The notes under the pieces: model-generated
Database searches by the model: none
Seen by the model: only the letters and a program-made list of their open reading frames with translations
What the model was told of the DNA's origin: nothing
NCBI GenBank assembly: GCA_913058555.1
Contig: CAJXRJ010000024.1
Span: 1 to 22,080, forward strand
Direction: 5' to 3'
DNA length: 22,080 nucleotides
From: an uncultured bacterium
GTDB lineage: Bacteria; Planctomycetota; UBA1135; GCA-002686595
Made by a program: the position numbers and the translations under genes
In this document: piece by piece, positions 1 through 7,588 of the stretch
Numbering within the stretch: the first letter of the stretch is position 1
Layout of the letters: each line of letters starts with the position of its first letter

Positions 1-40
1 CTGCATATCGTCGGCAGCGTCAGATGTGTATAAGAGACAG
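1..40. other. Nextera P5-side adapter (sequencing artefact)
   Basis: Bases 22-40 are the Tn5 mosaic end AGATGTGTATAAGAGACAG and bases 8-21 are TCGTCGGCAGCGTC, the Nextera read-1 adapter. Bases 1-7 (CTGCATA) match the last seven bases of the i5 index ACTGCATA, which I recall as Nextera S506. None of this is genomic. It creates a false ATG at 24 and a false MCIRDR N-terminus on the first ORF. Confidence 0.98.
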
Positions 41-1337
41 GTACACGTCTGCCCGGGACGTGAGTGACGACGGCTCGGTCGTTGTGGGTATCTCCCAGAC
101 CGCGTCAGGCGAGTACCACGCGTTCCGTTGGGAGGCCACGACAGGTATGCAAGACCTGGGAACTCTCGGTGGGACGGGCTCCTGGGCCCACGGCGTGAAC
201 GCCGACGGCTCTGTGGTCGTCGGTGCCTCCAAGACCGGCAACGGAGGTATCTCCCACGCCTTCCGGTGGGAGCTGGGCACTGGCATGACGGATATCGATA
301 CGTTCAACGGCACCTGGTCCGCCGGGTATGACGTCAGTGCGGACGGTTCGGTGGTCGTCGGGCGTGCTCAGACACCTGCGGGTCAGAACGTCTTTCGATG
401 GACGGCTGTGACGGGGATGCAGGACCTCGGGTTTCCCGCTTCCTCGTTTAGCGACGACGCGGCCCTCAGCGGAGACGGCACTGTGGTCGCAGGAGGCTCC
501 AACGGCCAGGTGGTCCGTTGGACCGCGACGACCGGCACCCAGCCGATCGGGGTCGCTGGGCGCCCATTCGGAGTCAATCACGACGGGTCTGTCATCGTTG
601 GCTCACAGGACTTTGGCGGTGGCTACCAGGCCTTTCGGTGGAGTGAGGTCACGGGAGTCCAAACCCTGGGGATCCTGCCTGGCGCCAAGAAGTCATTCGC
701 ACTCGACGTCAACGCGGACGGGTCGGTCGTCATCGGAAGCAGTGAAGGTGTCTACCCAGAGGAGCGCCCCTTCCGGTGGACCGCCTTGGGTGGAATGCAG
801 GACTTGGGGGCCGTTCTCGGCGCCATCAACACAAGGGCCTACGCCGTCAATGCGGATGGTTCGGTGGTCGTGGGCCTGTCCTATCCGACCGGGTACCTTT
901 GGACCTCGACGGAGATCGGGACCCGCTACTGCACGCCTTCTCCGAATAGCACGGGGCGTAGCAGCCTTCTGAATCTGCTTGGGAATGCCGATGTGACGGG
1001 CAACAACGTGACGCTCACCGCAGAGTTCCTGCCGCAGCACTCATTTGGCTACTTCCTTGGTTCGAGATACCGGGGTGGCCCACTCGTCATCGCGGGTAGT
1101 CAAGGGCCGCTGTGTCTCGGCGGCTTCATCGGTCGATTCATCGGCGCGGGAGGGATCGTCAATTCCGGCCCGACGGGGACCCTTTCGGTGGTGATCGACA
1201 TCGACGCCATCCCCACGCCGTTCGGGCCCGTTGCCGTGCAACCCGGCGAGACTTGGTGTTTCCAGGCTTGGCATCGGGACCTGAATCCCACGCCGACCAG
1301 CAACTTCACCGACGCCATCAGTGTGACGTTTCGGTGA
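41..1337 (+). CDS. HAF-repeat secreted protein, 5'-truncated by contig end
   Basis: The first full genomic codon is at 42; the real start lies off the contig. The protein has about six complete copies plus one partial copy of a 40-45 residue repeat of the form D-V-x-A-D-G-S-V-V-V-G ... A-F-R-W-x-x-x-T-G-M-Q-D-L-G, which matches the HAF family of probable extracellular repeat proteins. These are likely beta-propeller-like. From Tyr at 927 to the stop lies a separate 136-residue module starting YCTPSPNSTG, with LCLGGFIGR, WCFQAWHRD and SNFTDAISVTF. The same module closes two other proteins in this window. The product is probably exported to the cell surface or medium, although the signal peptide is not present in the contig. 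The biochemical function of HAF repeats is not known. The repeat identification is firm; surface location is inferred. Confidence 0.88.
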
Positions 1338-1675
1338 CTTGCCTGGCTGCGGGATCGTTCTGCTGAGTGCCCGGCATGTCCTCCCCAGGACGGCCCCGAA
1401 CCTCTCATTCGAACGTGATGCGGACCGCGCCCGTAAAGGCCGAGGTAGAACGCCTCTCGGGGTCGTCGCGCGTGCCGGCGAGGAAGACCGGGTACGGAGT
1501 CGCGGCAACGATCGCCCTCAATGGGGGGGGCAGATGGACGCAGGGCGCCGTGCGAGATCCTCCCTCCGCGCCGTGCTTGCAGAGGCCCTCGCTACCATTT
1601 CAGTCCGCCGGACAAGATCCTGTGCGGCATCGTACGCCCCCGCTTGACGCACTGCGACCAGACCATCGCTCTCCC

Positions 1676-2002
1676 ATGACGAACCAACCACAAGACCTTC
1701 TTCGAGCCCTGGGCAGCACTCGCACACGCCTGGGCATCGTCCCCATCCTGCTCGGGGTCTGCCTGTTATCAGGTTCGTGCAACAAATCAGTGGTGGAAAG
1801 TCAGCCACGCCCAACGAACGAGCTGAACGGGGATTTCAGCGTCCAGTACAGCGTTCAGATCTCTCCATCGCGCACGAGCCAGTACGACCTGGAGGTCAGC
1901 CGGATCACCTTCTACGAGGGGTATGTCACGTTAGCTGGGCCCGGGGGCAGCAGGTTGCTCCCGATGCACAACACACGCTCCCTGAGTTGGAACAATCGGT
2001 AG
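1676..2002 (+). CDS. Small putative lipoprotein, possibly frameshifted at its 3' end
   Basis: An open frame extends upstream to 1367, but only from the ATG at 1676 does it look like protein. It has an N-region with Arg10, Arg16 and Arg18, a hydrophobic stretch at about residues 20-32, and LLSGSC ending at Cys35, a plausible though not ideal lipobox (Ser rather than Leu at -3). The mature part of about 73 residues is Ser/Thr-rich and beta-like, with no family I recognise. It ends abruptly at 2002. In the next frame, reading from about 1996 to 2121 gives a beta-like stretch (YQLKVMLSTTTGPVVVAA). A single-base frameshift near 1990-2000 may therefore have removed the true C-terminus. It converges on the minus-strand gene ending at 2111. 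The gene is probable; its function is unknown. Confidence 0.55.
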   Translation: MTNQPQDLLRALGSTRTRLGIVPILLGVCLLSGSCNKSVVESQPRPTNELNGDFSVQYSVQISPSRTSQYDLEVSRITFYEGYVTLAGPGGSRLLPMHNTRSLSWNNR

Positions 2003-2110
2003 CGAGGTACGGCACTCCGTATCAGTTGAAGGTGATGCTGAGTACTACCACTGGACCGGTTGTTGTCGCGGCCCAGCGGGAACCCCCGCATCACCAGGAC
2101 GAAGGCTCGA

Positions 2111-3193
2111 TCAGGGCGTAAGCGTGACCGTGAGGCCCTCGGAGAAATTGCTAGTCGCCGAGCCAGCTACGACGTCCCGGTGCCACAGCTGGAAGTTCCA
2201 AGTGTCGCCCGCCATCGCGGCCACGAATCCGCTTGGTTGGGCGATGCCACGCGCCCAATCCATGGCCACTGTGATGTTGCCGTTGTTCCCGGAGCCAGAG
2301 GCGGGGAAGTTGCGTCCGATTGAACCGGACAAGCACAGGTTGCCTGAAGAGCCAGCCGGGTTCGCGACGAATCCCTGGGTCATGCCGATGACGTAGAAGC
2401 CGAATGAGGCGTTCGGAAGATCGTTCGTGCTGAGAAACATGTCATTGGCACTGACCGAAGGCGTTCCCAGTGCGCTGATCTTGGAGATGACGCCGGTCGA
2501 GTTCGGCGCCGCCGTGCAGTAGTTGGTGGCGAACGGGTCGCCAATGCAGACATCATCGACAACCATGCCCGCGCCCGAGCCCGAAGCGTAGGACAGCCAA
2601 ACAGCGTCCTGTGGCGTCGCGCAAGCGAACGGACCGCCCGTCGCCCAGGGCTCGATGGCCAAGAGCATTCCGTTGTAGTACGTCGCGACGTCGCCCTGGG
2701 TGTCGACGTCAATCTGCAAGCGCGTCGGGACGCCGACTTGAAGGGGAAGTGTCGCCGTCGTGTTTGAGCCGAAGTAGTTGTAGCGGATGACCGGTGTCGG
2801 AGCGCTCTGGTCAAAGTTGATGTTGACGCGGTAGTTCATCTGAACGTTGCCGCCTGTGAACACCGGTGCACACTGAAGACGAAAAGCGCCGTCGCGGTCT
2901 ATTCGAACGTCAGACGCGATCTGGAAGCGCTGACCAAGTCCGAGGTTGTCGATGCGCCGGCGGGCAATGCCCGAGCCGAGGCCAAAGACAATGGCCGTCG
3001 TGAGGTTGTCTGGGCTCGTCCCCAGGAACACAGTCTGCGAGGGCGCCTGATCTCTCCAGCCAACAAGCGAGTCAATCGGCAGGCCTGGGCTGAACTGGTT
3101 GAAGTCCTGATCGATGATATTGCACTGCGCAGACGCCGACGCGGCGAGAGGCAAGGACAGTACGGCGAGAAGGAGTCTAGACATTGCGAACAT
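2111..3193 (-). CDS. Secreted protein with lectin-like N-terminal region and shared C-terminal module
   Basis: The product is 360 residues from the ATG at 3193; an alternative ATG lies three codons in, at 3184. The open frame upstream of 3193 is Arg/Ser/Pro-rich and does not look coding. A signal peptide (SRLLLAVLSLPLAASASAQ) is followed by a region of about 200 residues with beta-sandwich character (FDQSAPTPVIRYNYFG, PTRLQIDVDTQGDVATYYNG, MVVDDVCIGDPF). This resembles concanavalin-like carbohydrate-binding domains, but I cannot name a family. From Tyr at 2521 to the end is a 136-residue module with YCTAAPNSTG, LCLSGSIGR, WNFQLWHRD and SNFSEGLTV. It is the same module, at the same length, as in the genes at 41-1337 and 21079-22032. 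It is transcribed divergently from the gene at 3367. It is likely extracellular; function is unknown. Confidence 0.88.
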   Translation of the reverse strand: MFAMSRLLLAVLSLPLAASASAQCNIIDQDFNQFSPGLPIDSLVGWRDQAPSQTVFLGTSPDNLTTAIVFGLGSGIARRRIDNLGLGQRFQIASDVRIDRDGAFRLQCAPVFTGGNVQMNYRVNINFDQSAPTPVIRYNYFGSNTTATLPLQVGVPTRLQIDVDTQGDVATYYNGMLLAIEPWATGGPFACATPQDAVWLSYASGSGAGMVVDDVCIGDPFATNYCTAAPNSTGVISKISALGTPSVSANDMFLSTNDLPNASFGFYVIGMTQGFVANPAGSSGNLCLSGSIGRNFPASGSGNNGNITVAMDWARGIAQPSGFVAAMAGDTWNFQLWHRDVVAGSATSNFSEGLTVTLTP

Positions 3194-3274
3194 TGCGTTG
3201 GGTGGGGGCGAGCATCGATTGTAGAGCGCCTTTGGGGCGAATGAGGATACGCGCTCCGGTGGAACGGTGGCGGA

Positions 3275-3292
3275 ACTCGGTGCGGACCGAGT
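3275..3292. promoter_or_regulatory. Palindrome in divergent promoter region
   Basis: ACTCGGT-GCGG-ACCGAGT is a perfect 7-bp inverted repeat with a 4-nt spacer. It lies between the divergent starts at 3193 (minus) and 3367 (plus). A GGAAC at 3273-3277 overlaps its left edge and resembles an ECF-sigma -35 element, but no convincing -10 is fixed. It could be an operator controlling both genes, or chance. This is a weak call. Confidence 0.25.
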
Positions 3293-3366
3293 CGTGAGGC
3301 TGTGCCCCAGGCCCGAGGCGGTCCTCCCAGGTTGCAGATTCTGAGACAGCGATCTACGGTGCATGG

Positions 3367-4383
3367 ATGCCCGCAAACATCCACCGAAGTGCGGGGGGGC
3401 TCCTCGCCTGCGTCAGTCTCATGCTTCCTGCCTCTGGCCAGACCGTCTATTCCACGGACTTCGTGGACCTCAGCGGCTGGACGACCTTCTCGTCCCTTAC
3501 CGGGTTCGAGTGGCTTGCGGACGCGACGCCGAGCGTCTCGAACTGCTCCTCGCCGCCGTTCCATAGCGCCCCCTCCTGCCTCAACTTCAACAACGGCGTA
3601 TCGTTCGGGTCGCCCACGGGCGGGTCGCACGGTACGGCCACGTCGCCTGTGGTCGCGCTCGATCCCTCAAGGCCCGCTGCGCGCGCCACATTCTGGTACT
3701 CCATCGACCACGAGCCGGCCTGCAGCTTCGACTACACACTGCTTGAGGTGTTGGACGCGGCCACCGGTGAGGTCTTGCTCCAACGCTGCCTTCCTCAGAA
3801 GGTGGCGTTCACCGACTGCAGCTGGGAGCAAGCTCGCGTCGCGCTAGATCCGAATTGGGGCTTTATTCAGCTGCGCTTTAGCGCCGGCTCTATCGATCAC
3901 CTTCAGAACAGCGGGCGTGGAGCGTTCATCGATGACCTTGTGATCGAGTACGAATGCGGCGCTGATGCCGAACTCGTATGCCCCGCTAGCGCGTCTGTCG
4001 CGTATCCGACCGGCCAACTGGCCTACGGTGGAGCACGCCTCGATGCCGACGGCGGGCCTTCGATCAGTGCTGGCGTGCTCAACGTTCTTGCCCGGCAGAT
4101 AGACGGGCCTGGCTTCGCGCTACTCCTTGCGGGTACGGGGTCCCCTGGCTCGATGAGTATTGGGAACGGCATGCTCTGTATCCCAATTCAAACGGTCCGG
4201 CGCCTCTCACTGGCAACGATCGATCCAGCGAGCAGCACCGTGGGGTGGAGCATTCCGCTCGGCACGCCCAACTCCCCGCTTCTGTGGGTTGTCCCCGGCG
4301 ACAGCCTGATGCTTCAGGTGTGGTACCGAGACGTCACCGCGGGCAACTTTTCCGACGCCGTGCGAGTCCGCTTCTGCCATTAG
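3367..4383 (+). CDS. Secreted protein, divergent relative of the shared-module family
   Basis: The product is 338 residues with a signal peptide (hydrophobic core GGLLACVSLMLPASG, cleavage near residue 24). Residues about 25-200 are beta-rich with several cysteines and the phrase GAFIDDLVIEYECG. This parallels MVVDDVCIGDPF in the divergently transcribed neighbour, so both N-terminal regions may be the same jelly-roll-type fold. The last 135 residues, beginning VCPASAS, align in length and in their ends (PGDSLMLQVWYRD, GNFSDAVRV) with the 136-residue module of the neighbours. They have lost the Tyr-Cys-Thr and Asn-Ser-Thr-Gly start and most of the LCLGG-IGR block. The ATG at 3367 is chosen because it gives the intact signal peptide; an ATG four bases earlier opens another frame. 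It is probably extracellular; function is unknown. Confidence 0.85.
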   Translation: MPANIHRSAGGLLACVSLMLPASGQTVYSTDFVDLSGWTTFSSLTGFEWLADATPSVSNCSSPPFHSAPSCLNFNNGVSFGSPTGGSHGTATSPVVALDPSRPAARATFWYSIDHEPACSFDYTLLEVLDAATGEVLLQRCLPQKVAFTDCSWEQARVALDPNWGFIQLRFSAGSIDHLQNSGRGAFIDDLVIEYECGADAELVCPASASVAYPTGQLAYGGARLDADGGPSISAGVLNVLARQIDGPGFALLLAGTGSPGSMSIGNGMLCIPIQTVRRLSLATIDPASSTVGWSIPLGTPNSPLLWVVPGDSLMLQVWYRDVTAGNFSDAVRVRFCH

Positions 4384-4528
4384 GGCGAGGATTCGTTTCA
4401 TGGGCAGTGCGGCTCCAGCGGATCAGTGCTGCGGCGCCGCCGTAGAGCGGGAACCCTGAGTTCGCGCAAGTAGGCCAGATCCCCGGTCTTCCAGGCCGAC
4501 TGACGGAGTGGGTAAGCAGACCTAGTTT

Positions 4529-5236
4529 ATGACCAGTACTTCACACACATCCGGAGCTGGGGGCGGCGCCCTGCTTGTGGTTGGCACAGGGGTTGCCCTC
4601 GTGGCCGCATGGCTTCTGCTTCAGGAGCCGCAGGCCGTCGGCGCGATCGACGTGCCCGGGGTCCAGGCGCGTGCGGAGTCAGCGCGAAGTGAAGTGCGAC
4701 TTGTCAATCCTATGGATCCTTTGGACGAGGCGATGGGGACGGAGCCGCCGCAGCCTGCGGCCGTGGAGGACAGAGGCCGCGTTGAGGCCTCTTCAGTACC
4801 CACGCGTAGGATCAAGGTGACGGCTCCGAAGTTGCTGAAGAATATCCAGCAGCGTCAAGAAGCGATTCGGCAGCACTTGGCCGTGCTCAGAGTCAGTCGG
4901 GAAGGGGAGGAGACGGAGGCCAGATTTCGCGCGGCGAGATCCATATCTAGTCTGTCTGTCATGACGATCATGGATGCTGAGGGTCTCTCTGATGCAAGCC
5001 ACATCGATCTAACGATGGAGGATTGGATGACCAGGAGTGCGTCCGGCAAGAATACTTCTCTGCCCACCCCCAACCCTGGAGCGCTCGCGAGCGGTGGCGC
5101 TTACTACACGATCCCAGGGGACGATTTCTCGGAGTACCATCGCATGCAGTCGATGGGCAAACGATCGGAGGTCGACCCCGAACTACTGGCGCAAGTCATC
5201 GAGCGCGCGCAAGTGGCGTTGAGCTATGGACCATGA
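4529..5236 (+). CDS. Membrane-anchored hypothetical protein
   Basis: The product is 235 residues. After a short Ser/Thr/Gly N-terminus comes one transmembrane helix (about residues 11-31, ALLVVGTGVALVAAWLLL). Next is a Pro/Glu-rich linker, a charged helical stretch at about 95-135 (KLLKNIQQRQEAIRQHLAVL) and a C-terminal helix (DPELLAQVIERAQVAL). There are no cysteines and no catalytic motif that I recognise. The single helix with a long polar tail suggests a periplasmic domain anchored in the inner membrane. No clear Shine-Dalgarno precedes the ATG. Codon use and composition look coding throughout. The family is not recognised. It converges on the minus-strand gene ending at 5769, with a palindromic repeat between them. 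Confidence 0.7.
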   Translation: MTSTSHTSGAGGGALLVVGTGVALVAAWLLLQEPQAVGAIDVPGVQARAESARSEVRLVNPMDPLDEAMGTEPPQPAAVEDRGRVEASSVPTRRIKVTAPKLLKNIQQRQEAIRQHLAVLRVSREGEETEARFRAARSISSLSVMTIMDAEGLSDASHIDLTMEDWMTRSASGKNTSLPTPNPGALASGGAYYTIPGDDFSEYHRMQSMGKRSEVDPELLAQVIERAQVALSYGP

Positions 5237-5441
5237 CGAAGAGGCCAAGGGGCGTCGTCGTCTTCAAGGCGAGCAAGGCGCCACCACGCTCGTGACCCCA
5301 TAGGTGTGTTCCGTTGGAGCAAGTGCGGGCGATCACGAAGCAGGTACCAACGGCCCCGAACTTCACGGAACGAACGCCTTTCATTCGCGCGCCGTCCTGG
5401 CTTCGCTGTAGCCCTAGCTACTCCATGCACTTGACCACCCC

Positions 5442-5605
5442 ATGATCCTCGCTGCCCTGGTCGCCGCCTCACTCCCTGGCTTCTCGCAAAATCTGATCGC
5501 CCCCGATGCGGGCCCAGCCCTCCCGCGGGCCGAAACGGTCGCAACGCGTCAAGAGACCAAGGAGCAAGTCGAGCTTCATTTCAACGTGAAGGCACCGAGG
5601 TACAG
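5442..5605 (+). pseudogene. Possible signal-peptide gene fragment cut by a repeat
   Basis: From the ATG at 5442 the frame reads a good secretion signal (MILAALVAASLPGFSQ) followed by about 38 residues with plausible protein composition (RQETKEQVELHFNVKAP). The frame then runs straight into the palindromic repeat starting near 5601. After that it is open only by chance, to 5780. The loop of the repeat, in another frame, contains a further protein-like stretch (FDPGDRIAITYVAILAMA), so an original gene may have been interrupted. It could equally be a short spurious ORF. Confidence 0.3.
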
Positions 5606-5750
5606 GTACGGAGCCAGGATCGTTTCTTCGCTTTTGATCCCGGTGATCGAATCGCGATCACATACGTCGCCATCCTGGCCATGGCACGCTGGTCAAAAGC
5701 GAAGAAACGATCCTGGCTCCGTACTTCCGTACTTCCGTGGCTCCGTACTA
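5601..5750. repeat. Palindromic repeat copy 1 (short-core type), 32-bp perfect stem
   Basis: Bases 5606-5637 and 5693-5724 are perfect inverted repeats of 32 bp, starting GTACGGAGCCAGGATCG, around a 55-nt loop. The loop contains a smaller palindrome, GTGATCG/CGATCAC (5643-5661). The right side carries extra TCCGTACT units at 5726-5748. The element lies 19 bp beyond the stop codon of the minus-strand gene ending at 5769. Shared termini link it to the other copies at 7461, 9400, 10451, 11362 and 15757. Transcribed, it would form a very stable hairpin. Confidence 0.92.
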
Positions 5751-5768
5751 CCGCTGTGCTCTTCTGGC

Positions 5769-7199
5769 CTACTCAGGTAGGTCAATCTGCAGCTCGAAGT
5801 CTTCAAGGCTGGGCCTCACGTCCTTGACGAACGGGGAGGAGTCGATGGTGAAGAGTCGGTCTTTCTCCAGCGGACGTAACTCGCGAAGGAGCGGGTCCCC
5901 GAGCGCGTCTGGCCCTCCTACCGATGAATCGAAACGAGGGGCCATCGCAACAGGAATGATCAGCTGGCACGGTGTCCCCAGGGGGACAAGATCGAAGCGA
6001 AAAGATCCTTCCACCGCCCGCTGCGTACCAAGTGTCGCTTCATCTAGACCGATCAGGCGTACTAGGCTCTCCCCACTGACTCGGTCCGAATTGGATCGAA
6101 TCACGCCGGCAACACGGCCATAGCCGTGGAGAACGAGGATCTCCTCGTCGCTGTTGGGCGCCTTCATCAACTCACCCGCGAACTCGCGCTTCCCCTGGGT
6201 CACACGAGCAAGATAGGTGCCGGCCGCCACGCCGCGGACGCGCACTTGGCCGTCGCCGTCGAGGTTGCTGGACCAGTCGGGATCTCCGTCCTGCCGGCCA
6301 TGGCTCTGCACCCGGATCTTCGCGCCACCCTGCAATGGCGAACCATCCGAATAGGTAACGCTCAAGGTCCAAGGCCGTTCAGAACCCGCTAGATCGTGCA
6401 CCTCTCGTCGATCGCCGGGCCGCAGCATCAGCCCATGGGCAAGGACCCGCTTGGAAGCGCCTTGCACCAACGAAACCATCAGCCCCTCGGCAAATGCTTC
6501 ACCGTGGGCAATCTCCACACGTGGGGCTCGCCAAGTGCCGCTCGTGCGCACCGGAACACGAAGCTCCGTCACTTTCTCCGCACCGCCCACCATGTGAGAG
6601 ATCGCAACGAAGGCCTGTTCGCTCTCGGTCCCGTCCCAACCCTCCACACGCCCAAAGAGCTCCGCGTGCTCGTTCAGGACAACGACATGCGGCGGTTCCT
6701 GCTCGTCACCGTCCGACCCCGCAACGGACGCCTGTCTAGCGGGCACTTCGAACTTGCCGGTCGCATACCCCGCGGCCCGAATCGTCAGGCGTGAGTACGC
6801 CTTCGCGTCGATTGTCGCTAACCCATCGGACCCCGTGATCTCGCGCCCCACAAACCGCCGCGCCCCCTCGGGCGGCCTACGGACCGTCGCCCCAACCACC
6901 GCGACCCCAGAGCGGCGACCCACCACCAGCACCCGTAGCCGCGCCGGCTCCGTCGCTGCCCCCAGTCCGACCGCTTCACCCCGATCCGCCACCGACTCAC
7001 GCGAAGGAAGCTTCTGCTCAGACGGTTGCTGTCCCGGAGCATCGAGGCCTGTGGGCGCTGCTGCACCTTCGGAGTCGCCCTTAGCGTCAGCGGCGGATCT
7101 GCCGAGACCTTCGACTGGGACGTCGACACGGTTCGCGGCCCAGAGAATAAACACCGCGAGCGCTAACGCCGCGCCAATCCCGAGCAGCAGTTTCTTCAT
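5769..7199 (-). CDS. Membrane-anchored carboxypeptidase-regulatory-like protein
   Basis: The product is 476 residues. An N-terminal helix (residues about 3-21, KLLLGIGAALALAVFILWA) has no obvious cleavage site, so it is a likely membrane anchor. A low-complexity Ala/Gly/Glu linker follows to about residue 80. Residues about 85-155 (LRVLVVGRRSGVAVVGATV ... GSDGLATIDAKAYSRLTIRAAGYATG) have the pattern of a carboxypeptidase-regulatory-like (CarboxypepD_reg) beta-sandwich. Similar strand patterns recur later (PLQGGAKIRVQSHG ... GDGQVRVRGVAAGTYLARV; RVAGVIRSNSDRVSGESLVRLIG). No enzymatic motif is visible. Such proteins are common in planctomycetes and are probably structural or binding proteins of the periplasm or surface. 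A related, larger protein is encoded at 18445-20541. Repeat copy 1 lies just after its stop, and a TACGGAGTCAG-like half-site lies just before its start. Confidence 0.8.
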   Translation of the reverse strand: MKKLLLGIGAALALAVFILWAANRVDVPVEGLGRSAADAKGDSEGAAAPTGLDAPGQQPSEQKLPSRESVADRGEAVGLGAATEPARLRVLVVGRRSGVAVVGATVRRPPEGARRFVGREITGSDGLATIDAKAYSRLTIRAAGYATGKFEVPARQASVAGSDGDEQEPPHVVVLNEHAELFGRVEGWDGTESEQAFVAISHMVGGAEKVTELRVPVRTSGTWRAPRVEIAHGEAFAEGLMVSLVQGASKRVLAHGLMLRPGDRREVHDLAGSERPWTLSVTYSDGSPLQGGAKIRVQSHGRQDGDPDWSSNLDGDGQVRVRGVAAGTYLARVTQGKREFAGELMKAPNSDEEILVLHGYGRVAGVIRSNSDRVSGESLVRLIGLDEATLGTQRAVEGSFRFDLVPLGTPCQLIIPVAMAPRFDSSVGGPDALGDPLLRELRPLEKDRLFTIDSSPFVKDVRPSLEDFELQIDLPE

Positions 7200-7460
7200 C
7201 GGTGGAGTACGGAGTCAGTGTCACTCTCTCGCCTTTCGTCCGGTTATCTGGACCCGAGCAAAGCGCCCCTAGTTCCCGCAGTTTGGCGGCGAAGGGCGGT
7301 AGTGAGAGAGGCTGCCTACATTGCGTTCCTGTGGCATTCTCCGCTATGCGCCGGCAGGACTTCCCAGGAGGAGGCAACGTGGGCCCGACTGAAAGCAGAC
7401 CAGACGCGCCGCGTAGTAGGTGCCAACGGATACCGCTTTCAACCGGGGCCGTACCTCGAA

Positions 7461-7588
7461 ATACGGAGCCAGGATCATCTCTTAGGGTCTAGCCGCCAGG
7501 ACAGAATGGACCCCCTCTGCTCCGTGCGTATGCCGCGATCACTCTCGTAATGCAGAAGAAACGATCCTGGCTCGGTACTCCGGTACTC
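7461..7588 (+). repeat. Palindromic repeat copy 2 (long-core type)
   Basis: The left terminus TACGGAGCCAGGATC (7462-7476) pairs with GATCCTGGCTCGGTA (7563-7577). The core TCTAGCCGCC ... GAATGGACC ... TGCTCCGTGCG ... GATCACTCTCG is shared with the copies at 9400, 10451 and 11362, all in the same orientation. The right end carries an extra CGGTACTCC unit and abuts the stop codon (7589-7591) of the minus-strand sulfatase-like gene. It fills part of the 7200-7588 intergenic region, where nothing else is seen apart from a possible half-site at 7207-7231. Confidence 0.9.

Noticed and set aside
24..41. ATG start of the first ORF (and the matching one at 22050)
   Set aside because: Both lie in Nextera adapter sequence; MCIRDR and MCIRDS are translated adapter.
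2899..3630. 243-codon minus-strand frame
   Set aside because: It overlaps two secreted-protein genes with clear signal peptides and reads as Arg-rich shadow sequence.
7207..7231. Half-site TACGGAGTCAGTGTCACTCT near the start at 7199
   Set aside because: It resembles the repeat terminus, but matches too few positions and has no paired arm, so it is not listed as a copy.
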